In this document: positions 50,854 to 64,000 of the stretch, one piece after another
Layout: every line of letters starts with the position of its first letter
Numbering within the stretch: the stretch's first letter is position 1
Source: Chrysopilus asiliformis
Taxonomy: Eukaryota > Arthropoda > Insecta > Diptera > Rhagionidae
Direction: 5' to 3'
Assembly (NCBI GenBank): GCA_964034945.1
Contig: OZ035964.1
Location: 186,001 to 250,000, forward strand
Length of the DNA: 64,000 bases
Translations under genes and position numbers: made by a program
Notes under the pieces: model-generated
Database searches by the model: none
Seen by the model: the letters and a program-made list of their open reading frames with translations, nothing else
Told to the model about the DNA's origin: nothing

Positions 50854-53800
50854 GTAAGTTTGTGGATCCTTGCACATTTGCATAGTTTGCATCCTTCTTC
50901 ATGCATTTTCACGAGAATTTTCAAATTATTTTCGCCAATTCTGCTATAAATTTTGTCATCATCGTCACCGTCATGTGATGCTCAGTTATATTGTAACATT
51001 ACAAATGTCCTAATCAAAAGGATTTCACTGCGTCATTTATGTAATTTTTTTCTTCCTTGACTGTTGTCGTGTCGATGATTTATTTTTCTATGTTCATTTA
51101 TTGACTTTTACTTACCGAAACAAATTTAATTTTGTGTACATTAAGTCAAGTGTATGTTCCTAAGGCGTTAAAATCATGACAAAAAACCATGAGAAAAAAA
51201 CATTTAAGATTAACTTAACTTTAGTCACGTTAGTGACTGTCTACACTTCTCTTACCCTTTTTTTTATCCCGAGGGCTGTAGTCGAGGGTATAAGGAAAGG
51301 AATCTTTTTACGCATTGCTATCCTTTTCGGTTCTCTTGTGTCGTTTCAATGAAAAATTCATTTTACATGCCAGTGTCACGAAATAAATCCCCTGCCTCTG
51401 TTCTATGCGGATTGGTTTTGGCGCTTTGAGGGATTTTGCTCGAGGGAAACCGATGAAGAATGTTCCGAAACAAATTTTAAACAATTCGACACCCTCTTAA
51501 AAACAAATATATTTTTTGATGGGCTCCATAGACTTTGTACTATGACAAAAAAACACATATTCATGTTTTATTAAAGGGCTTCAAATGACAAAAAAAATTT
51601 GTGTAAATGAGTTTTTATGAGTGCTTCAAACATAAATAAATTTCAAATTTGATGTTCGGATGATTTAAATTTTTAACGTTGCTTCATAATTCCGATTTCA
51701 TAATTTTGTGCTCGAGAAATGTTTTTGAAGCAAAATTAAGACATCGAAATTTTTCATGACTACAATACTTTATTATACTTTGTATAAGAAAGTAAACATT
51801 TTAAGATGAAAGTTTGCAGATATATCAGCAAAAATTTTAAATCCCTAACCAATTTCTGAAATGACTGGCACCCAAATTACAATTGCAGCAACTAAGAACG
51901 GACACACTCGCTCTTTATAATGGCACATAAACCTAATGAGGTGGATAATTTCATCCCAGTTTCTTTCCTGATATCAACAATTTCATACCCTAAAATTTTC
52001 AACGCATTTTTGTAAACGCTACGTAATTTTAGGATAAGTTAAATTAATTTAACCAAGAGTCCTTATTGTACAGCACACGTGGTATTTGATTTTGATCATC
52101 CCTTTTTGGAAAAAGGGAAGCGTTGGACAGAATGCCATGGAAACTGTTTATAGAGACTATCATCATACTCAACAATTACTAATATTTTGCATTTCTTTTA
52201 TAATTTGACACTAAATAATTTTATTTCTTCGTTGATTTTTTCATAATTCCTGTGGATATTTCTCTTTTAAACTGAAGAATAATATTTCAAATTTGGTATT
52301 TTTTTTCATATTTTTAGGTCGTCTCTGGCTAGCATGGTTTTAATGTTAATTCCGAAGTGACAAAGTTTTAGTATAAGAAAGTCATGGGCTGTTCACATAA
52401 GATATTTTATATCCAAATTGACAAGTAAAAAAATCCTAAATAAAATTGTCTTAAATTCTGAAAAGGGATACTTAATCTTTCTATTCTATCGCTTTTGTGT
52501 GTAGTTTTATTTTAAGTTTCTTCTTACTTTTCTAATTCTTAGCATGTTCTTTCAATTTTTTGGTCAACTGAAAGGTCATGCATATTAAATTACCTATACG
52601 TAAAATTAGTGAGGGGCTATAGAACAGAATGGCGACAAACGTTGAACCAAAAAGTGCAAAAAAGTCTATATTACGAGTATGTCTAACCTTAATAGAGTGT
52701 CGTTAAGAACAAAAATATTTAAGAAAAATAAAGGCAATAAAAATCAGTTTTTGGCGGCAACGAGCTGCGAATTGGATGTGATTTCGAGCTTCGATTTCAC
52801 TATTTTTTTGTGACTTCTTTTTTGTTTGTTTTATAGGAATATTCTTCAAATTCTGTGTAATTATGAGTCCTTCTGAGGACAAAAGAATCTATTTGCTCGT
52901 CTTTTAATTTATTTAAAAGGGAGCACATTTTGACGGGTCAAATAAATTAATTCCTAAATTTTTATTTATTTATTATTTTCACACAAAAAAAGACAAGACC
53001 AAATATTTTGCATTATTTTTAGAACTTTTGACGAAAAATCTACCTTAAGATATAATCCTATATAATTTGGTATCATAGTAGACTCGTATCAGAAAAATGC
53101 TAAAATTTGAAGGATAACAGCTTAAGAAGATATAAAAAAAAGTTCCAGATTCACACGTAACGCTTGGATTATTCCGCACTAATATTTTTAGAAAATGTAT
53201 GTGGCATTGCGAATGAATCCAAGCAGAAGAATCGTAAAAAGTCATGAAGGAATTTTTTCCCAGTGTGTATGTATATTCTCAGAACTTAAAATAATAAAGA
53301 TTTTCCACATTTTCCTATTTTTATTTTTTCTTTGGGTTTTTGTGAATTTTAATTTTCCTATGGGTCTTGCTTTTATCAAGAATCACACAAAGAGAAAAAA
53401 AAGTGAACGGAAAAAATAAAAATAAAACGAAGAACAGGAAAAATACAAGTAAAAGATAAAGGAATTTGCGTTGAAATCAAAATGATGGAAAATTCAACGG
53501 AACTCTAAGCTCCAGCAGGATCAGAATTGAGAGTGCTTGTGAAGGATGATGTGGGCAGGTGACTAGGTTGATGGTGGCAATACGAGGCCTATAGGACCTC
53601 CATCGACCCGAAATTATGTTGATAGAGTTTTGCGGAGTACAGGCAGAAATATATGGCGGTTATGTTCGGAGTTTATGTGCGGAGGAAGGGAGGCGGCTAA
53701 TAAAATATTATTTTATTTATTCATTGGTAAGGGAAAAGGGAAGCCGGAAAATGGATAGATTATTTTTTTATATGCTCCCAAGTTGATAAATAAACGTAAA

Positions 53801-56676
53801 CGCAAACAGTCGCGAGTGAAAAGGACGCGAGATATTCATTTTTGCAAAGCAATGTGAATTATGGGTGAATCGGGATAGAATAGGAATGGAATATAAGCGG
53901 TTTAGAAGTGACAGATCAAGAACAGCAAAATCCTTTTTGTTTCCTTAACATTGTTTAAAGTTTTCGTTGTTCTTTTTTCTTTTCTCACCGGTAAATCATT
54001 GAGCGAGCGAGACATTAGCCTCATTTTATAACATTTTCATTTTTCATTTATTGCCATCAAAAGAATCCCTGCCCTCCTAGAAACGGGCCGTTTAGCTAGA
54101 GTATATCCATGCTTTTACACAAATTTAATAATTTTCGCTATTCAAATTATATTTTTTCAGATATTTTTATACGAATATATCAAGTGTTTACATGATTAAA
54201 TTTCTGTGTTATATGATTAAATTTCTGTTTTAATTTCATTCTTGTTGAATTCAAAAATAAATTAAAAGCGAAAAATTATATAAAAAACAATATCAGAAAT
54301 AAGAGAGAAAAAACACAAAAAAAAGTTTAGTGCGAAAATAATTCGATAGAAATGAAAAGCTCTTTCAATTTTTGAAGAATTTTCCTAAGTTTGTAAAGAA
54401 GGGTAGAAAGTTCGGGGCTTAGCAAGGACATTTTTTCCTGTTTCCCGTAGGCCCCTAAACTTATACCATCTATCCTAGCTTTATACCCATAGGAACGATG
54501 AAATTCCTTGGAAATGTTGAGGCCGAATGACATCGAACCAAATATAGCAATTAATTACAAATAAATCGAAAATTGGTCTTTTAACCTTAATCAACTGTCC
54601 AGATCAATCCCATTGCAAGGACATTAGATATACATGGGGTTAATAACAGCTAGATATGTACGTGTGTATAACATCCCTTCAATATAGGACCACTTGTGTA
54701 TCCGTTTTTCATCCCTTGCTAGTCTAAGCCCTTGCTCTTGCCGCTAAGGGTCTTTCATTCAAATCGCTAGGACTAAATTGCAATGTTCGATTAGTTATAG
54801 TTCTTTCCCTTTCACAATCGTTCAATTCTAATACATAAAGAGATAAATAACTCTAGGAATTTTATCCGTGATGGAAAAATTACCAATCAATTAAAAGGAA
54901 AAGTTCTTTGTTTTCAAATCCGTGTCTCGTTTTCATTACGAAACTCTGGATCACGTACGTCAAGGATACAAATCTTTTGTAAAATACAGTAAAAATTGAT
55001 TCTGTTTCAATTCTATGATGTTTCGGATTAATATCCTTGATCATTATAAATAAATTAAAATCCATTTGCTGCAAGTGTCAGTCGATCCAATTAAAATTCT
55101 CGTCAACTCTGTAGATACATGTCAAGGAAATGTTGCTATCGTAACCCAAATCCATGCCAACTTCACTATCCTGTAAGATTTAGAGCCCTTCAAAATAGCG
55201 CCTGATTTAGTTGTTTGATGTTCATTTCATATCGACGAGCGGTGCCTTTCGAATGATTGTAATCGCTAATTTTTTCGAAGAAAAACTTGTGCGATTTGCG
55301 AGGTTTTTTTTCAACGAAATTCTTTTGCGATTTCAGATAAAAGTTTTGTAAAACTTTTCATTGAATATATTTTGAGGGTAACTCGGTAATTTTCTTGTAA
55401 AATAAACAGAGGATTTTGAAAAAAAAAAAAAAAACAATTTTTGTGACCTTGACACATCTGGTTAAATTTGGGATTCGATAGCGGGAAGGACACTATGGAG
55501 TTTATTTTTCCTGATTCCACACTACAAAACCACCCCGTCCCCCTGCACGTAATGCGTTTCCTAAAGTGTGAGATGGATTTACGCTGGCTGGATCCTCGTT
55601 GTATATTACATCATTGGTGTTAATTCATGTGTTAAACGTATTTAGTTCGATATCCCTGACAGGAGATTATCCAATCAATGAGAAAATTCTCGGGAAAAGC
55701 AACTGCTTATGAATTTTCAGCGTTGTATAAGAAATACAATAAAAATCCCTATAATGCATACTGCAAATGCAACCGCCTTAATTAGCATTCGAGTCAGGCG
55801 AAAAATTTTTGTCCATTTTCTTTTTCTAAATCCCGTTTTTTTGACACATGTCATCCCTTCGTGTTTCTGCTTGAGTTGTTAAGACCCTTTTTTGATGAAA
55901 TTCCGCGTATGCAGACGCGGTGGCGTCTATTCTAGTTAGTCCTTGTGATCGACTTTTTTTCGTTCGTCTTTTGTGAAAAAAAAAACGGATTGTAATATGA
56001 AAAAAAATAACTTCAAACAGTGCTAAGCGAGAAAACCCGAAGAACTTTCCGCCAGACTAGCTATGAAATAATGATACAAATTAAATGTTAAATTACTTTA
56101 TTACATACTGATGAAAATATGCGACACATTTAAAATGAATTATATTGAGTAAAAACCCGTATATATGGTTCGATCCTCTACTATCCGCCTGAGATTTTCC
56201 CCCATTTCCCAATAACACTAAGAATAAAATGAAAAAAAAAACAATAAACATCGAAAAAAAATTGTCTTTGAATTAAACGCAGAGCCAAGCATGGCATTTT
56301 CCGGGTTGATTCCAGTTCAATGAATTCACATAATATGCAGACCTCTGGACTGTGTCCCAGTGTGTGGTTACCATTTCCACATTCGAATTTTCTTATTTCT
56401 TTGTTTGCCGATTGGGGGTGACATGGGGATGAATTCAAGATGATGAATGGTAAAAACGCATCGTGTAATCACCATACAAGGAAAACAATCCAAATGGAAA
56501 ATACGACAGATTCGTTTTGTTCAAAGGCGGTCCAGACCGGTTTTTTGCCTTTCTTTGCATTATTGGAAATTTTCCAATGTTATACATTGTTTTAGAATCT
56601 TTATGTCATATTTAGTCACTCCCTCACTTCTTATTTTTCTGGACTTTTACCGATCTCTTATCGATTTCTGTTGCAG
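50854..56676. other. Probable intronic or intergenic stretch, no gene recognised
   Basis: AT-rich, with only short Lys/Phe/Ile-rich frames. It holds one copy of the palindromic TATACTTTGTATAAG motif (51770-51791). Nothing else could be supported. Confidence 0.45.
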
Positions 56677-56732
56677 TTGAGTTGTGAAACACATTCGATT
56701 GAAGAGTTAATTTTTGGGATTTTAAACGGCAG
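56677..56732 (+). other. Candidate 56-bp exon
   Basis: The acceptor CTGTTGCAG and donor GGCAG/GTGAGT bound 56 bp. It is open in frame 1 (LSCETHSIEELIFGILNGR). HSIEELIFGIL loosely recalls HSIxxILG-type octapeptides of homeodomain/Pax proteins, but the match is too short to rely on. It cannot follow the exon at 50746-50853 in the open frame of that exon. Confidence 0.25.
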
Positions 56733-59707
56733 GTGAGTTAATGATTTCTACCGAGAAGACCATTTTGTTATTTTTTAAAGAAATATCGGTTTTGTATAAT
56801 GTCTGATTTTGTTGATGAATTTACTGTAAATTTGTTTAAGAAATCTTCACCAAATGTCTGAGATTTTTTTCTAAAGGAAATTATCTCGTACGAAAATATT
56901 TTGAAAATAAATCATAGAAAAGCTTAAAACTCCAATAGTTCGTGTCTTTAATTTGCCCTTGAAATGAAGCAAAAAAAAAAGATCGATCTCATCATAAATT
57001 AATTATAAAATCTATTTATGTACGCCTAAATGGCCAGACACAGTAGCAAATGTCAGACTGATGACTAGATATAATCCCGCAGTGATACCTTTTGGTTCCT
57101 GAAGTGCAACAACGGGAATACACCTACTGATGCCTGTCAGCCAAAAAGTAAGATGAGATGAGATGAATTCGAAAACAGATACTTCTGCCGATGTCTATGT
57201 CGTCGATTGGCCGGCATTATCATCTATTTAGACGGTGACGATCTATTGATCCCTATGCTTTTTTACCTGATGGGAAAGATGAACAGCTAGAGTTGAATCA
57301 TCTCATCATATCTAGAAGAATAATGTCCGATAGTTTGTAGAAGAGATCCACGTACTCTGCATGAATGTGGATGGAGTGGCTCAATGTCCAAAGTTGAATA
57401 ACGGAGCATCTAATATAACGAAGATATGTTTGACGACGTCAAAACTAATTTACAGATCATCGAGGTACAAGATGCTTCAGTTTTTTCTCTTACCTTGTAC
57501 TCTGATTTTATTTGCCTACAAACATGAAGCATTTTTGTTCTGACATTCCAACTAAATTTTTTTTTTCATTTGACGTCTGGGAATTTTTTGACGTAACCTC
57601 TGGTAGTTTTCGTTTGTAAACGGACTGACAATCCATGTCTTTCGGTGAATACTGATATCCTAAGTCTGGACTAAGGAAAAAATGTTCTCTTCCTAATACC
57701 GTCATTGCAAGCACATCCGTTGGTAATCTTTTACCAAGTTTCTCATCGATTCAGCGATAACTTTTTTTTTATGTATTCGATATTTGGGTTCCGGGAGTGA
57801 AATTTCTTCATGATTATCCTTTAAACGAAAAAGAGGGGGCCGTAAAGGGGATTGGACATCTTTATGGGTGCCAAATTTTAAAATCCGCCGAATATTTTTT
57901 TAAGCACCATAAATTTTCATCCAAAACTGGTATCAACATTAACGTAAAAAAAACGAAATCGACTAATTTTCAAATACTTACAAGAATTTTGTTGAAAATT
58001 TTAATGCGTACAAAATATTTTCCCATTTCGTTTGCTAGGATATCTTTCTATGAATTCAAATTACCTACGCGAAAATCTTGCGCTCGGATCCCTGTAAAAG
58101 ACCATTACAAGAGACTTGGATTGCTATAAAAAAAATTCAATAAAAAAAATTGAATTGTATCTCGATTTATTTAGATTATTTTTCGGTTTATTTTCATGTT
58201 TGTCATATATCCGATACCAGAATTAAGAGATGTCCGTTTTTGATAATTAATTTCCATCAGGTTTTTTTTCAACCGTCTTCAATATGTTTCTTCTGTTTCT
58301 TTTCTTTATCAAGATTTTTTTTATTAATTTAATTTTATAAAAGGTTTTTTTATTCGTTGATGGGTAGAAAAGAATCATTGTTGCGTTCCGCATTTGACAA
58401 GTGCTTTTATTCGTTAAATTTGTTTGTATATCTTATTGTCATTTTATGATTTCAAAAGTAATTTGTTGCCAACACCCAAAATTAACTAACAAAACAGAAA
58501 GAAATTATTTCAATACCTGATGCAGGGAGTCATAATTGGTAAAGAGATAGCGGAGAAGAGAGGCATTCCAATCAAGAAAACATGTATGAGAGTTAAGGCC
58601 TGATGTTTTTTTTATTATTATTATGATATGACGGATGGCTTGCCTGTTTTGTGGTTGATACCTGAAATGTCATTTTGTCTGATATGTCAAGGTATGACAG
58701 ACCGACACTGACCTGTCAAGTTCACTGACCAGCCAACTGACATATTTCGGGTAAACATGTTCGGGTCAACAGACTCTACGAGTATTGCATCTAAAAAATC
58801 TCAAACTTTACTAACCGACTATAATATGCATTTGAGAATTTTTGAGGGGATGGCTATATTGTCGTGGTTCAAATTAGGTCAAATAAATGGATCGCAGAAA
58901 TTCCTGGCTTCTGTTTGTTTGCTTCTTTTCCGGTTTTTACATACAGACATACGGCCTTAAATTAAAAGCTTCCCACAGATCATCAGTGATCGATCACGAT
59001 CATCATCGCTCGACAATATTCTTTTCTGTCCTGGCATTTACTACTCACTGCCTGCGGGTTTTAATCGTGAGCATTTGTATAAATTTTAAGTCTTTATATT
59101 CACTTTAGGTTTACTTAATGCCGGGTGGCTTCGTGTCGTGATGGGGGCGCTTCGAAATCAATGATCGTTTGGAATCTAAAAAAAAAGTCTACAACATCAC
59201 GGACCCAAATCCTCATCAACGTCATTGATCGTACGTACGTGTGCCGATGTAAATTTGTATTCCGCACACCTTACATATATTCACCTTTCTACAGTCGTCT
59301 TAAGAGTGATCTTCTTGATCCAGTGATCTGATTGGCATCTAAAAACGTTAAGTGAAAATCAGGGAGTTTTATGCGGGCAGACACGATGTTTATTTTCATT
59401 CGATAATTGGGAATTTCGACCACAAGTCGATGATCGAAAACGGGTCAATGGATCAAAATCAATTGGGCACATGAAATTAAAATGAATGAAAGAAAGTCAT
59501 TTATCCTTGCACTCATAATTATCTGACATCAAAAAGGATAATTAAATTATATTGAGATTTTTTTTGAGATTTACGTCTTCCAATCTTCTATATCAATTAG
59601 TAGCCGAAAGTACGATTTCGAAATAAAATTTTAACGTAAAATTTGTATTTGAAAAATCAACCCATTTTATTTTACTAAACTGTCCGTTTCTTTTAATCTT
59701 TTTTCAG
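56733..59707. other. Probable intronic stretch with a TGACA/TGTCA cluster
   Basis: There is no recognised gene. The only structured item is a cluster of five TGTCA/TGACA motifs at 58668-58742. Confidence 0.45.
58668..58742. promoter_or_regulatory. Homotypic cluster of TGTCA/TGACA motifs
   Basis: Five copies lie within 75 bp: 58668, 58685, 58695 (TGACAG), 58714 and 58738. By chance about 0.15 would be expected in that length. The pentamer is the core recognised by TALE homeodomain proteins (Homothorax/Meis and Iroquois types), so an enhancer is conceivable. Confidence 0.35.
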
Positions 59708-60131
59708 GTGAGAATTCGACGGAAGCGAACTATAAACAACAAAATAATCGTTCATCATTGTGGATTTATTCGAAGACCAGTAAAAAATAGTAATTAATAA
59801 TTCTATTTTAACAAGTGCTAAACTAAAAGTGTGTTAAAACTTCGACACCTTAAAAGTGTGTTGTTAAAAAACCGTTGCAAATCGAAATCATAGCTTTGTA
59901 TACTTAGAAAAAATATTTCAATAAAAAAAGCTTTATCTTTCAACAAAGTAAGAGATCTTTAAAGTATCTCAGAGAAGTTGCGCGCAAATCATAAATAAAA
60001 ATTGGCTAGTAAATAAAATAATAATAATTTCTAATAAAAAATCAAAGAATACACCAAGCTGATTGGAGCCGGCTTGCAACACCCGTTAACGCGGGATGGT
60101 GTTGACACTTTTTGGAAAATGCCACATGCCG
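59708..60131 (+). other. Candidate exon with strong acceptor and donor; possible translation start near its 3' end
   Basis: A long pyrimidine tract ending TTTTTTCAG precedes 59708 and the donor CCG/GTAAGT follows 60131. Two readings compete. (a) 5' leader: A-rich middle (AAAGTGTGTTAAAAC type) with a well-placed ATG at 60119 (GGAAAATGCC), giving MPHA before the donor, or ATG at 60096 (MVLTLFGKCHMP). (b) 3' exon: joined to 50853 it codes CENSTEANYKQQNNRSSLW and stops at 59788-59790. The exon would be 424 bp. The downstream gene lies outside the window or was not found. Confidence 0.4.
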
Positions 60132-63100
60132 GTAAGTCAAGAAAATAATTTAAACATTTTTTATATATTTTTTAAAAGAGTTTATTTTTTCATTTGATTT
60201 TTAATGGTTGGAGGTGCCCTTTCGTTTGTCAACAGGAAAACGTTTGTCGATATTTTTAGAGTCCTTTTGGACGTAGAAATTTTAATATTTTATTTTTTAG
60301 ACATTTTTGATTATTATCAGATTGATATTTTCCTTCAGAATGGTAGAAAAATATAGTGGAGAAACATGAATTAACCAATTGTACACTTAAATGAAATGTG
60401 ACTTTTAGATTCAACATTATGAAATAACATCTTCTTACCCCTTTCAATTATCCTTTTATCTTTGTTTTTTGTGGTCGATTTCGGTGTTGATGGAGTTTTC
60501 ATGTTATTCAAAGACTCTGGCTACCCCTCAGCACAATAAGTTGATGGCTTTGTCCGACCCAAATTCTATTTCGGCATAACAAAACTATTTGAGAGATAGG
60601 ATACGTTTGCTGTTACCTGAATTTAGTTTGAAATTGGTATGAGGCATAAGGCACCAGGTATGACTCCTTTAGAGAGAGAAGAAAAAAAGCACAGAAATAC
60701 AACAACGCTAGTGACGGTGTAAGACATTAGAATGGGAGTGATGATGGAATTATTGGAACTTTTGTAGCACTATCGGAATGTGATTCCCTCCACATGGACA
60801 AAAACCCTCGCCTTAGGATTAAGGGCTATGAAATGTTTTCGGTTTTTTTTTCCTTATTTTAAAGAAAAGAACTTGTATAACGAAAGGTTTGTCTATTGAG
60901 TGGTTAAATGGATAAAAACTGTTATAAAAAAGATTGATTTTAAGAAGTTCAATTGATTTTTTTTCTCTTTTGTTGGGCCGAGCGTTGAATTTTTCAATTT
61001 TAATATGAAGAAGATTGTGAACCACAACTCAGCTGCGGAGGATTTTTTCAAGTGATGTTGGCTTTGTTATTTTTTACGCCAATCTAGTTTAATCCTTTCG
61101 ATCTTATCCCCTGATACACTTAAGACGACCGAGATTTGTTTGACATATAAGAAAGGTCTATAACTTTAAACATATATCAAAATGATGATAAGAATCCACT
61201 TGAGATAAATCTTATTGGTTCCGCCTATTGTACAGCGATAAATATGGAAAGGTATGATGTAAATTATGACTTTTGTGTAATTTATTCTACCCAGTTAAGA
61301 GGAAATTTCACTTAACGAAATTTTTGCGCAATTTTTTTATGCAAATAAATTAATTTTTAAACAAATAAAATTAGTCAAAAGAATTTATCTACAGTCAATT
61401 GCAATAAAAGAATATCCATTCACAATGCTAAAAGGGATGCAAGTGTCTAAGGGGTTAAACTAAATACCTAAATGGACGAAATAAAAAAATTTGAAAAACG
61501 TGTCGTGCACACTTTCGCCAGTTTATGACATCATTGTCGTGATTTCACGGCGATGCCAGCAAACGACGGATCTCCTAGAATTGGGGATCGAACGTATATC
61601 GAATGTAATTCATTTTTTTCGATTATAAATATATACGTTTTTCTGGCGATTCCAAACTCAAGGTTGGTCGCGTGCCAGTCATCTGCCAACACAACCGACC
61701 CTATGATGTCTTAATGAAAGAAACCAGAAACCAATGAGAAAAAAACTAATAACCACCACCGAGTGAAAAGAGCCGAGAAATCGTTTTGGGGGCGGGTATT
61801 AGTATTTCAAATTGTTAGGTGAGAGTGTGTGTGTGTGGATAAAATGAATAAAAAGCGGAAATATCAGAGATGTCAGGGATTGATGTCGATTGTGGAACAT
61901 CTTTATTACATTTTTGAGGGACTAAACGTGTACTGAGAGTAATTTTTGAATAAAAAAAATTTTCCTGAAATTTCTGAGGTCTAGTTTTTTATAAAGAAAC
62001 TACGATCGACAGAACTCATTTCTGATGTAATTCGCTAGTGTGGCTAATGCGTTATTATCTATTCGGATGGGTGGTTTACACAAGTTTAATTACACTCCTC
62101 TGATATATGCGAGATGATAAATAGAAATAGATTTTCTATTTATTGCTACAACTTTCTAAACAAATGAAGGACACACATTCAAACTAAAGGGCTCATATTA
62201 TTTCGACAATAAATGAATCTGAATTTTACCAGATTTATGTAGGGCAGAATTTAGTCACATCCCTGTATAAGTGTCCTTGGAGATTAATTGAAAGTATATG
62301 AAAACATAGAGATGTTATGACCGCCGTTCAGGGATTTACGTACCTACCATAGATTGTTTGTTCATCATAGTCAAAATAACGACTGTATTACTTAATTTAC
62401 CACAATTAGCTACAATAAATTTACTGTTGGGGGAAAGTTTAGGAAAAAATTGTTTTTTTTATTCGAAAAATTAATGATAAACAAAGTAAGAAGAACTACC
62501 AGAGTCAAGATAATTCAACATAATCATAGTATATTATGCCAGGTGGATATCAGATATTGATAATTTCCTGAACATTGCCTTATATTACTCGTATTGATAC
62601 ATGAAGAGGCAGAGGAACCATGAAACCAAGATTGGGATATGACACATGGCTAGTACACGTGCAGCATAATAAACTCATCAAATGATCAAAAAGTTTTGAC
62701 ACAAGATGAACACTCATAAATTTTATCGTCTTTTATGATTAAATGCAATAATATAATGAAACGATCAGTACTATTATCCTCAATTTCAACAACATATTTA
62801 GATTTGTATCTCTGTTTGTTGTTCTGTAATTAAAATATTGTGACACAATTTTGCCAAATATGTGTCTATTGCGAAAATTTCAATCAAAAGATATTTGTTA
62901 TTCTTTTTACTACAAATCATATGATATTATGGGATTAGTTAGCTTTTTATTATTGTATTTTTATACTGTATTTTTGTTAATTAAAAATGGTGATTCCAAT
63001 AAAAAGAATTTTCGTAAAGACAGTTTTTTCTTTCAAATATTTGTTACCACTTTTTGGTAAAAATTTAAAAATGTCAGATTCAAAACATTTTGATGGTGAA

Positions 63101-64000
63101 ATTTGTTGAAATTACCGAAGAAAACTTTTCAAGGAACAAATTGCGTTTCAAGTGTGTAAATTCAAAATAAATGGGCACTTGTATTCAAGGAACGAGGGAA
63201 AAATCCCATTACGCGACGGAATATCCTTTGGAGAAATATATTTTTTGGCGCACTTTAAAAATCGCATTGAAATCGCTTCTGTATACCACACATGGCGCAC
63301 AATTATGGACTTTTTGTCTGATCCCTTATTCATTTTAAATGCAGTCAATGCCGTCAATTCCGTTTCGTTGGCCGAGACTTTTTTTTAGCATCCCCTAAAT
63401 AAAATTAAGTTTCCCTCGTAGTCAAAAAGCAAAAGAAATCACCATACAAAGTTGAAGGTATATTAAAAAAAAAATCTGTGTGTCAGTAACCACGAGAGCG
63501 ACAAACATTTTAAAGTGATCACAGCACGAAATAAATCCAAATCGCCACTTAATTAACGTCCTCAGTTTGGTCGTACAGCAATTATATCAGATAACCGTGG
63601 GTGGTACATTACATACATAAGATATGTATATGAGAGATTATTATCTATGCTCACTTGTTACTCTATTCTTGTGTAACATAATTGATTTAGAGGAATAATT
63701 GTAACAAATTTTTTAGAAATTTTCATTCTTAGGGATTAAATATCGAGAATATTTTTCAAAATAACGAAAGAGAATATTCTTTCTTTGACAATTTGAATAA
63801 TTTTCCAAAATCATTGAGGACATTCCTCAATTTTTTTCGAATTTTTATGCGAATTACTAAAAACTAACTATTATCTTTTAAATAATATTTCGAACATAAT
63901 TTTTTTTATGAATTCTGCATCAAATTTATCAGTATTTCCTTGCAAACATTTTCTATTGTGTCAATAAAGTGTAGAAAATGAAATTCTTCGATGGCGTACG
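60132..64000. other. Downstream intron or intergenic, no gene recognised
   Basis: AT-rich with scattered short frames; none shows domain motifs or paired splice sites that I could support. If reading (a) of the exon at 59708-60131 is right, this is its first downstream intron and continues past the window edge. Confidence 0.4.

Noticed and set aside
63148..63388. Overlapping plus and minus frames near the window end.
   Set aside because: No motif, weak starts, and both strands equally open; cannot be supported.
1..64000. CRISPR arrays, tRNA and rRNA genes, operons.
   Set aside because: No regularly spaced short repeats with unique spacers, no tRNA T-loop or rRNA signatures were seen; spliced eukaryotic genes make bacterial operon features inapplicable.

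Overview
The window is AT-rich eukaryotic DNA (roughly 70% A+T by eye) with spliced genes, GT-AG introns, long homopolymer and trinucleotide runs, and nested repeats. The gene content (Mediator subunit 26 with a very large Asn/Gln/Ser/Asp-rich body, a mitochondrial delta-1-pyrroline-5-carboxylate dehydrogenase, and a WBP1/VOPP1-like PPxY membrane protein) and the compact introns suggest an insect, most likely a dipteran. A lower dipteran such as a gnat or midge is my guess; the sequence alone does not prove it.

Layout. 1-8882: MED26 on the minus strand, four coding exons that join in frame to 2137 codons, with a three-unit 260-bp tandem array in its last coding intron. 8883-9770: GC-rich upstream block that I read as the MED26 5' leader (65-bp intron, TATA-like box), though a separate short gene is possible. 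10.2-13.3 kb: transposon-derived patch with a 115-bp palindrome and two apparently identical 446-bp Tourist-like MITEs. 15119-18470: P5CDh (ALDH4A1 family) on the plus strand, eight coding exons, 576 codons. 18.5-26.4 kb: no gene recognised; a composite repeat at about 22.5-24.0 kb carries a nested ~726-bp insertion that ends in a 116-bp-arm inverted repeat. 26490-28890: WBP1/VOPP1-like gene on the plus strand, four exons, 474 codons.

28.9-64 kb is gene-poor. It holds a second, inverted copy of the composite repeat (46.4-47.2 kb) that lacks the nested insertion, a hAT-like MITE candidate, homopolymers, and several plus-strand splice-bounded blocks (50746-50853, 56677-56732, 59708-60131) plus a recursive-splice-like site at 34590. 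My inference is that this half is the 5' part of a large plus-strand gene with long introns that runs out of the window; I cannot name it.

The three recognised genes are not functionally linked: a nuclear transcription co-regulator, a mitochondrial proline-catabolism enzyme and a membrane WW-domain ligand. No rRNA, tRNA or CRISPR array was seen. Coding coordinates were obtained by hand-joining splice sites that keep the frame open; there is no transcript evidence.
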